This document shows positions 55,223 to 64,000 of a stretch of 64,000 bases of DNA, one piece after another; the first letter of the stretch is position 1, and each line of letters begins with the position of its first letter. Position numbers and translations under genes: made by a program. Under the pieces are notes generated by a model. That model was not told the origin of the DNA and made no database searches. It was given only the letters and a program-made list of their open reading frames with translations. Source of the DNA: Paenibacillus sp. J5C2022 (GTDB lineage: Bacteria > Bacillota > Bacilli > Paenibacillales > Paenibacillaceae); the NCBI RefSeq assembly GCF_025567625.1, contig NZ_JAOQJC010000004.1, positions 202,052-266,051 of the forward strand. The letters are read 5' to 3'.

Positions 55223-56836
55223 ATGCAGGAAAAATTTGCACGTTGGGGCGTACTGTTTGTTCTATATCTGAAACGTGATTGGAAAAAAATCATCATCTGG
55301 ATATTTGGTTTAGGCTTGTTTTCTGCCGGTTTTATTCCAGCCTTTGAAGAAATCGAAAAGGGGCAAGGTTTGCAGGGAATGTATGAAACCATGCAAAATC
55401 CTGCCATGATATCCATGGTTGGTCCGACACCGGTTGACGCCGCAGCCGATTATACTTTAGGTGCGATGTATGCGCACGAAATGTTGTTATTCTGTGGCTT
55501 GTTTGCGATGATTATCGCTGCTTTGCATGTGGTGAGCCATACTCGTAAAGAAGAAGATCAAGGGCTTACTGAACTGGTACGCTCCTTTCAAGTAGGTCGT
55601 CAGGCCAATTCGCTTGCAGTGCTTACCGAAGTCGTCATTATCAATATTTTATTGGCGCTCGTTATTGGCGGAATTATGACTAGCTCTGGGGCAGATACGA
55701 TTTCGACCGAAGGATGCTTCTTGTTTGGCGCATCCATCGGGATGGCTGGGGTCCTGGGAGCCGTAATCGCATTAGTCATGGCGCAAATTATGCCAACTTC
55801 ATCCGGTGCTACGGGCTCATCGCTGGGAATTATAGGCTTGCTCTATATTTTTCGCGCAGGTACGGATGTGTCGAATGTTGATTTCTCCATGATCAATCCG
55901 ATGGGCTGGACTTATCTGACTTATCCATTTACGGAGAACAATTGGTTCCCGCTGGTTTTGGCCGTAATCTTCAGTATAGTCGTCTTGATCTTCGCTTTTG
56001 CCCTTGAAGGCGCTCGGGATATGGGGGCAGGTTATTTGCCTGAGAGAGAAGGTCGGGGGTCAGCGAAAAAATCATTGCTATCTGTACCTGGCTTGTTTAT
56101 CAAGCTTAACAAAGGTGTAATTATTAGCTGGATGATTGCTTTCGTCATTATGGGAGCAGCCTATGGTTCGATTTATGGAGATATGCAGACGTTCCTTGAA
56201 AGCAATGAAATGATGAGCCAAATGTTTACGGTATCCGGCGTTTCACTCGAAGAAGCATTCACCGGGACCATTATGATGGTCATGATTGGATTGGTTTCCA
56301 TTTTACCGATAGCCATCGTGAATAAGCTTTTCTCGGAAGAAGTGCGGTTACATTTGAGCCAGCTTTATGCTACAAGAGTGACTCGTGCCAGACTCTTTTG
56401 GACGAGTGTCATTATGGCCATCGTTGCCGGAATCGTTGGCATTTTGCTGGCTGCGGGCGGATTAGGCGGGACAGCCATTTCTGTAATGGGTGACGGTTCT
56501 TCCATGGATATGGGTGATTTTATCGCCGCAGGCTATAACTTTTTTCCCTCTGTGTTGTTCTATACCGCTCTTGCCGCAATGGCTCTAGGTTGGGCACCAA
56601 GACTAGGCAAAGCAGTTTATGTTTATCTTGGCTATTCGTTTGCTTTGAACTATTTCGGCGGCATTTTGGATTTGCCGGAATGGTTCTCAAAAACAGCCGT
56701 TCAAAGTTGGATTCCGCGGATGCCGGCAGCTCCGTTTGATGCAACAACTTTTATTGTGATGACATTGATTAGTATCGCCTTGATGGTTATTGGCTATATT
56801 GGGTATCACAAACGAGATATGGTTGAAGGAGCTTAA
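55223..56836 (+). CDS. ABC-2-type exporter permease
   Basis: 537 residues with about twelve hydrophobic segments in two halves. It starts with a cytoplasmic amphipathic stretch, then a TM (IIIWIFGLGLFSAGFIPAF). This double-length permease next to a CcmA-type ATPase and a TetR gene fits multidrug or antibiotic exporters. Substrate unknown. Confidence 0.85.
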   Translation: MQEKFARWGVLFVLYLKRDWKKIIIWIFGLGLFSAGFIPAFEEIEKGQGLQGMYETMQNPAMISMVGPTPVDAAADYTLGAMYAHEMLLFCGLFAMIIAALHVVSHTRKEEDQGLTELVRSFQVGRQANSLAVLTEVVIINILLALVIGGIMTSSGADTISTEGCFLFGASIGMAGVLGAVIALVMAQIMPTSSGATGSSLGIIGLLYIFRAGTDVSNVDFSMINPMGWTYLTYPFTENNWFPLVLAVIFSIVVLIFAFALEGARDMGAGYLPEREGRGSAKKSLLSVPGLFIKLNKGVIISWMIAFVIMGAAYGSIYGDMQTFLESNEMMSQMFTVSGVSLEEAFTGTIMMVMIGLVSILPIAIVNKLFSEEVRLHLSQLYATRVTRARLFWTSVIMAIVAGIVGILLAAGGLGGTAISVMGDGSSMDMGDFIAAGYNFFPSVLFYTALAAMALGWAPRLGKAVYVYLGYSFALNYFGGILDLPEWFSKTAVQSWIPRMPAAPFDATTFIVMTLISIALMVIGYIGYHKRDMVEGA

Positions 56837-56918
56837 CAACCTGTTGATTATCGCGTTTCGCTCGAAAGAAAATAGCTCTTAAGAGCCACATCTATTTTTG
56901 AGAAAGGGATTTGATATT

Positions 56919-56946
56919 GGCCTTTCGGCACCTCTGCCGGAAGGCC
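56919..56946 (+). terminator. Hairpin after the ABC exporter operon
   Basis: GGCCTTTCGGCA / TGCCGGAAGGCC forms a 12-bp stem with one mismatch. The remainder of 56837-57123 is AT-rich promoter DNA for the next gene. Confidence 0.7.
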
Positions 56947-57102
56947 TTACTTACTTGTACAGTCATCCTCATACAGGTCAATCACTTCAATCCTTCCTCT
57001 TTCTACTTTAATTGTAACATATAAAAAATTCCAAAAACAGTCTACTTATTATAATTTTTTACTGCTAAAATTCGATAAAGTGTTAATGTATTTCAAGGTT
57101 AA

Positions 57103-59739
<2,637 letters not shown>

Positions 59740-59842
59740 CGGCCGAAGATGATAGACATCTAGATGTGGAGAAGATGAATTGGTGGAGTAAAGAGGAGCG
59801 GAGTACCTCTCTTCAGCCTGTTGAGTTTTGTTATTTAAACTC

Positions 59843-59871
59843 TTTACAAATAGTGGTTTGCAATATAAAAT
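59843..59871 (+). promoter_or_regulatory. Promoter of the his leader transcript
   Basis: TTTACA (59843-59848), a 17-bp spacer and TAAAAT (59866-59871). It would start the transcript about 25 nt before the leader peptide ATG. Confidence 0.65.
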
Positions 59872-59904
59872 ATGTCCAAGTCTGGTTTAGGAGGATATCA
59901 AAAA

Positions 59905-59958
59905 ATGAACCGTTTTATGTTTGTATTAACAGAATCCTATAACCATCATCATAGTTAG
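59905..59958 (+). CDS. Histidine leader peptide
   Basis: A 17-residue ORF, MNRFMFVLTESYNHHHS, with three consecutive CAT codons (59944-59952) just before its stop. It has a full GGAGG 10 bases upstream. It is followed by mutually exclusive hairpins and a terminator, then by a HisD-family gene. It reads as a classical ribosome-stalling leader rather than a random ORF. Confidence 0.8.
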   Translation: MNRFMFVLTESYNHHHS

Positions 59959-60069
59959 GCGTTTGTAATGCGGAATTTTTTCCGTAGGTACAAACGCTTA
60001 TTGGCGTTATACCTACGGACTTGAAGCATAAGAGTCATGTAGGTATTTTTATCCTGCATGGCTCTTTTT
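59959..60069 (+). promoter_or_regulatory. Five-segment ribosome-dependent attenuator
   Basis: Segment 1 (59959-59967) pairs with 2 (59989-59997), 9 bp. Segment 2 (59982-59990) pairs with 3 (60010-60018), 9 bp plus an inner AACGC/GCGTT. Segment 3 (60009-60016, ATACCTAC) pairs with 4 (60039-60046, GTAGGTAT), 8 bp. Segment 4 (60030-60043) pairs with 5 (60053-60066), a 14-bp terminator stem followed by Ts. A ribosome stalled on the His codons should leave segment 1 free, giving 1:2 and 3:4 (read-through). A ribosome at the stop covers segment 1, giving 2:3 and 4:5 (termination). The pairings are seen; the logic is inferred. Confidence 0.78.
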
Positions 60070-60097
60070 GTTTAAAAAAAATTGGAGGTAGAAAGAA

Positions 60098-61414
60098 ATG
60101 CAAAATTCAAGCATTGTATTCAAAGTTCCAGAACAGAATGAACTGCTTACAGAGCGTTTCAAAACACATAAAACGCTATTCAACAGAGAGGTACTGAATG
60201 GAGTTTTATCAATTTTCGATGAGGTAGCCAATAAGGGCGATGAAGGAATCAGAAGTCTAACAACGAAGTTTGATGAAGTTGTTTTGGATGAAATGGTTTT
60301 ATCAAATGATTATGTGGAAGGATGCAAATCTTCGCTGTCGCCAACATTACGCTCAGCTATAGAACAAGCAATTAGAAATGTGCGAGATACTAATTTAGCT
60401 ATGTTACCGAAAACGTGGGAAAAGCAAATCAGACCTGGAACGATAATCGGTGAAAATGTGGTTCCCTTAGAATCGGTAGGCATATGGATACCAGCACGGA
60501 AAGGGCCGTTAATTTCTACTGCGATAATGCTGGTTGTGGCGGCAAAAACAGCAGGTGTTAAGAAAATCGTTGTCGGGATGCCCCCATTAAAAAATGGACT
60601 TGGAGACCAGGGAACGGTAGCGGCGGCAAAGCTTGCGGGAGCGGATCAATTTGTGATCGGCAACGGAGTATCTATAATTGCTGGACTTGCACAAGGCACA
60701 AATTCCATTCCGGAAGTTGATGGAATTTATGGACCGGGACCAGGTGCAATTGCGGCGGCAATGAGTATGGCAATGACATATGGTAAAAAGAGTGTATTAG
60801 GCATTGGACCAACTGAATGTGTAATTTTCGCAGACGAAACTGCAGATCCGTTAAAAACAGCTTATGATTTAATCAATGAAGGAGAGCATGGTCCGGATTC
60901 TTCTTCAATCCTTGTCACAACTTCTATAAACCTTGCTCATCAAGTAGAAGCTCTCCTTTGGAAATGTATTGATGAGGTCGAGGGAAAACGAAGACAATAC
61001 TTACATAATGTCTTTGGTTCTAACGGTAAGGGTGCAATCGTTGTTGCATCCAACATTGACGAAGCTTTTGATTTTATTAATTGGTTTGCTCCAGAACATT
61101 TGATGATTGTATGTGATAAAGAAACGGAGAAGCGTGCTTTGACCAGTATAGACAATGCAGGTGAAATTCTTATCGGTGAATACACTCCTTTTTCGGCGGC
61201 GAACTACGGGATAGGGATTACAGCGGTATTGCCGACTAATCATTTTGCAAGAGCCTTTTCTGGTGTGACAGCAAAGGATATGGTGAAGTATTCAACAATC
61301 GGAAGACTGAGTAAGGATGCTTTACAGGAAATATATCAGATAATTAAAGAGATGGGGAATTACGAACAATTACCTTGTCACGTAAAAGCGGCTGATATAA
61401 GGTTGCTTGAATAG
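60098..61414 (+). CDS. hisD: Histidinol dehydrogenase-family protein
   Basis: 438 residues, start behind GGAGGTAGAAAG. HisD oxidises histidinol to histidine in two NAD-dependent steps. Family marks are EGEHGPDSSS, WFAPEHLMIV (catalytic Glu-His), the IGPTECVIFADETADP region and the C-terminal CHVKAADIRLL. Compared by eye with E. coli HisD, the usual VPGG is IPAR, and the Zn-ligand Gln and Asp appear as Glu and Asn, while both His ligands remain. It may be a diverged paralogue. No other his gene is adjacent, yet the His-codon attenuator upstream links it to histidine supply. Confidence 0.8.
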   Translation: MQNSSIVFKVPEQNELLTERFKTHKTLFNREVLNGVLSIFDEVANKGDEGIRSLTTKFDEVVLDEMVLSNDYVEGCKSSLSPTLRSAIEQAIRNVRDTNLAMLPKTWEKQIRPGTIIGENVVPLESVGIWIPARKGPLISTAIMLVVAAKTAGVKKIVVGMPPLKNGLGDQGTVAAAKLAGADQFVIGNGVSIIAGLAQGTNSIPEVDGIYGPGPGAIAAAMSMAMTYGKKSVLGIGPTECVIFADETADPLKTAYDLINEGEHGPDSSSILVTTSINLAHQVEALLWKCIDEVEGKRRQYLHNVFGSNGKGAIVVASNIDEAFDFINWFAPEHLMIVCDKETEKRALTSIDNAGEILIGEYTPFSAANYGIGITAVLPTNHFARAFSGVTAKDMVKYSTIGRLSKDALQEIYQIIKEMGNYEQLPCHVKAADIRLLE

Positions 61415-61433
61415 GCGAATACAGCTACATCAT

Positions 61434-61907
61434 TTATTCAATCTTTTTGACCATCTTAAAATTAACGAGTAGAACGCCCCTGCGTTCTACGGATTGAGAT
61501 TGAATCGTTTGGTACCCATGGCGTTCAAAAAAAGATTTAGCGGTAATGCTTGCATCTGTACTCATTTCATCAAGTTTGAGACTTTTTGCTTCTCTTTCAA
61601 GTATTTGTATGAAAGCTGAAGCGATCCCTTGTCCCTGAAAGTCTTTATGAATGTAAAGTCTGTCTAAATAACCTGTGGCAGTCATGTCACTGAAACCGAT
61701 GATTTTACCATTAGTTTCTGCGACATACGTTATGTTATGGCTTAAGGATTCCTTCCAGTTTACAATTTTCGCTTCTTTTTCGTCCTTCGGTGCCCAAGCT
61801 TCAAGTTGTTCTAGCGAATAGTCCCTTGCATTTATTGTATGAACTGTTTCATAGAAAAGGGTGACGATCTGAGATGTGTCTGAGTGTATAAACTTTCGTA
61901 TTTCCAT
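61434..61907 (-). CDS. GNAT acetyltransferase
   Basis: 157 residues. The acetyl-CoA loop reads HKDFQGQGIASAFIQILE (about 93-110), preceded by LDRLYI and followed by SITAKSFFERHGY. It is similar to small YafP/ElaA-like acetyltransferases. Substrate unknown. It converges with the hisD-like gene, 19 bp apart. Confidence 0.85.
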   Translation of the reverse strand: MEIRKFIHSDTSQIVTLFYETVHTINARDYSLEQLEAWAPKDEKEAKIVNWKESLSHNITYVAETNGKIIGFSDMTATGYLDRLYIHKDFQGQGIASAFIQILEREAKSLKLDEMSTDASITAKSFFERHGYQTIQSQSVERRGVLLVNFKMVKKIE

Positions 61908-62119
61908 GGCTTCTCTTCTCCTTCCTTCACTCGCAATTCATTTGTTAATAATAACTCCAAATTGTTCGCCTTTCACTATAATGTAAGGTTATGACCATTC
62001 TAGTCAAGCTTGGTGAATCATAAGAAAATACAACATGTCAATATTGTACAAATACAAAGGCATCCGGTAGGAGTACTATTAGAAGCGTATCTTCAACATC
62101 GTAAATAAGGAGTGGCGAT

Positions 62120-62839
62120 ATGCATTCATTTAATCGACTGCGTGAGCGTCTGGCAGAGAGGGCCGGCGATGTCAGAGCGCGGGCCGTAACTTATGTCGCT
62201 ATAGGAGACAGCGTAACGCAAGGCTGCATGGAGGCCGGAGTGGTTGAATACAAAAATGTCTATCATCAAGTGCTGCGCAGGGCTATGGAGCGCAGATACC
62301 CCGAAACGGTCGTTAACGTCATTAATTCAGGTGTATCCGGAGATGCCGCTGAAGCTTCCAGGCCGCGCTGGGAACGCGACGTGCTCATGTACAAGCCGGA
62401 CCTGGTGACGATATGCTTCGGACATAATGACGCACATGGAGGAAGAGAGGGGATTGTACCATTTGTCCAAGCGTTATCCGATCTGCTGGACAGACTGGCC
62501 GCGGAGACGGAAGCGGAAGTGCTGCTCATGACCCCATGTATGATGATGACGAAGGATAACGAGCGGATTGCGCAGGTTCACAAGGAGATGATTCCTTCCT
62601 TCCTAAAGCTTGCTGAAGAAGGAACGTTGAAGCTTTATGTCGAAGCGGTGCGGGAGCTTGCGAGGAAGCGCGATATTCCGCTGCTGGACATGTATGGATT
62701 ATGGGAGCAGATGCTGCAGGAAGGAACGGATATTCACGAATTTCTCTCGAATGGCATTAATCATCCCAATCCAGAGTTTCATAAGCGGTGGGGCACGGTT
62801 TTGGAGCAAAAGCTGCTTGTTCCAGAGCTTGCCAATTAA
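62120..62839 (+). CDS. SGNH/GDSL hydrolase
   Basis: 239 residues, start behind AAGGAGTGG. Block I VAIGDSVTQG carries the nucleophilic Ser (near 36), the block III Asn lies in CFGHNDAHGG, and the block V Asp-x-x-His region reads NGINHPN. Family members de-esterify lipids or acetylated glycans. No signal peptide. The AraC regulator converges on it. Confidence 0.85.
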   Translation: MHSFNRLRERLAERAGDVRARAVTYVAIGDSVTQGCMEAGVVEYKNVYHQVLRRAMERRYPETVVNVINSGVSGDAAEASRPRWERDVLMYKPDLVTICFGHNDAHGGREGIVPFVQALSDLLDRLAAETEAEVLLMTPCMMMTKDNERIAQVHKEMIPSFLKLAEEGTLKLYVEAVRELARKRDIPLLDMYGLWEQMLQEGTDIHEFLSNGINHPNPEFHKRWGTVLEQKLLVPELAN

Positions 62840-62850
62840 ACATAAGAAGG

Positions 62851-62875
62851 GCCGGGGCTCTACACCCCGGCTCTT
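62851..62875. terminator. Terminator between GDSL hydrolase and AraC gene
   Basis: A GCCGGGG / CCCCGGC stem with a 7-nt loop, followed by TCTTTTCTTTG. Confidence 0.85.
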
Positions 62876-62903
62876 TTCTTTGTTTCTGCCCAAGCCTGAA
62901 TAG

Positions 62904-63803
62904 TTATTGCTCAGATGTTTTGCCCAGGCGATCCATGCGCCACTGAATGGGGCTCTTTCCGTGCTTTTGCTTGAATACTCTGCTGAAATAATGAATGCTC
63001 TGGTAGCCTGTTTTATCCACGATTTCCTGCACGCCCATGCTGCTGTTGGAGAGATATCCGGTAGCCGCCTTCATGCGCAGATCATTCAAGTATTGGAAGG
63101 GAGTTATCCCTTTGTATTTTTTAAACATGCGAATTAAGTAGGAAGGATTCAAATGAACAAAATCAGACAACGTTTGTAACGTAATCTTCTCCCAGTAGCT
63201 TGCTTCCATCCAGCGTACGAGCATTTCGATTGTATCTTTGGCGGGTGCGGGTGCTTCTCTATGGATTAACGTTTTATTTTTATTTTTGTTTTCCTGCGTT
63301 TCATAGGTTTGCACGACATGTCGAATTAAGGCAAGGATAGTTGTAATGTCCGACAGGGACATCTGATGGAACAAGCTCTGCTGCTCTGTCGCCCAATCCG
63401 ATTTTAAAATTTGGGACAAATAGTCAATTCGCCGAGTGATCATGCTTTGCTCGGTAAAGCTTTCGTTCATGTGGAGTTGCAGATGGTTCCAAATGGTGCA
63501 TATCTCGAATTCTGGGAATAAATTGGAATCTTTATCTTCCAATTCCCAGTAGAAATAACTATAGTTTTTTGAAATAAGCACGAGTTTATGATAAGTGTTA
63601 AGCGGAATAAGGATGAGGGCAGGGCCTTCAATCACATAGATTTGAGAAATAAAGTTAAGCTGTACCTTCCCTTCTGAAATATACAGCACTTCATGATGGT
63701 TAGGATGTATGCCGCCAAGCCGATCTGCGAAGGGCGGGGTGGAACGATAATCCTCCTTCATGGGCTGTGAGGTGCTGCCATAGCCGAAGTTCCTAATCTG
63801 CAT
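62904..63803 (-). CDS. AraC-family regulator with cupin N-domain
   Basis: 299 residues. The N-terminal half resembles the AraC cupin (HPNHHEVLYISEGKVQLNFI, about 35-55). The C-terminal HTH (about 195-295) has LQTLSDFVHLNPSYLIRMFK and MGVQEIVDKTGYQSIHYFSR. Such regulators respond to sugars. The target is unknown; the gene to the right lies outside the window. The remaining 63804-64000 holds its promoter region with no further ORF that I trust. Confidence 0.87.
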   Translation of the reverse strand: MQIRNFGYGSTSQPMKEDYRSTPPFADRLGGIHPNHHEVLYISEGKVQLNFISQIYVIEGPALILIPLNTYHKLVLISKNYSYFYWELEDKDSNLFPEFEICTIWNHLQLHMNESFTEQSMITRRIDYLSQILKSDWATEQQSLFHQMSLSDITTILALIRHVVQTYETQENKNKNKTLIHREAPAPAKDTIEMLVRWMEASYWEKITLQTLSDFVHLNPSYLIRMFKKYKGITPFQYLNDLRMKAATGYLSNSSMGVQEIVDKTGYQSIHYFSRVFKQKHGKSPIQWRMDRLGKTSEQ

Positions 63804-64000
63804 AGTCTCATCTCCCGTCCAAGAACATGATGCGAATGAAAGAGAAACGCTAGTTTCATGGATCGTTTAGGCAAAATCCCCCTTGCGGGGATACAAGGAC
63901 AAAAATACACCATGTGTAACACCGAAACTATGGATATCACTTGAACAACAATTCGTTTCTGGTAGACTATCTGTATGACAAAAGAAAATATAAAGCACGC

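Overview
The window looks like a chromosomal stretch of a Paenibacillus-like member of the Firmicutes (Bacillales). The clues are strong GGAGG-type ribosome binding sites, frequent TTG/GTG starts, three giant S-layer-homology (SLH) surface proteins, YesM/YesN two-component genes feeding a CUT1 sugar transporter that lacks its own ATPase, a rifamycin phosphotransferase, and a Bacillales-type class C group II intron. The genus is inferred from gene content only. No rRNA, intact tRNA or CRISPR array was seen.

Layout. (1) 0-6 kb is an AT-rich accessory island: a SHOCT-like small protein and a large serine recombinase, a two-gene CBASS-type anti-phage module (CD-NTase plus SLATT two-TM effector) with a small two-TM gene behind it, a degenerate tRNA 3'-end-like sequence, and a ParA-type ATPase with a partner. 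(2) 6-17 kb is a graveyard. An IS66-family element (tnpA, a tnpB with two nonsense codons, tnpC) is split inside tnpC by a 3.4-kb 'recombinase in trio' (RIT) element with perfect 31-bp inverted ends; the RIT genes themselves carry frameshifts. Beyond lie two IS4-type transposase remnants, a broken lipoprotein gene, a DinB-like gene, and a decayed two-component system. (3) 17-24 kb holds an SLH protein with two predicted seven-bladed RCC1 propellers. Its terminator hairpin is followed directly by a group IIC intron whose reverse transcriptase gene was invaded by a tyrosine-recombinase element. (4) 24-38 kb has an ECF sigma/membrane-regulator pair, then a long co-directional locus: YesM/YesN, binding protein, two permeases, metallophosphoesterase, nitrilase-GDPD fusion, HAD phosphatase, transaldolase-like aldolase and ROK kinase. 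The locus looks like an uptake and catabolic route for a phosphodiester- or amide-linked sugar/polyol. An orphan CsoR-type regulator follows. (5) 38-53 kb has a REC-winged helix-BTAD regulator facing a 1029-residue double-kinase hybrid sensor, and two more SLH proteins transcribed divergently. (6) 53-64 kb has a TetR regulator divergent from an ABC-2 exporter, a rifamycin phosphotransferase, a HisD-family dehydrogenase preceded by what reads as a complete histidine leader-peptide attenuator, a GNAT acetyltransferase, an SGNH hydrolase and an AraC regulator.

The most interesting signals are the His-codon leader and five-segment attenuator before the HisD-like gene, the 11-bp-phased direct repeats shared by two SLH genes, the nested mobile elements, and the nitrilase-GDPD catabolic locus. 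All identifications are by eye from motifs; no database search was run.
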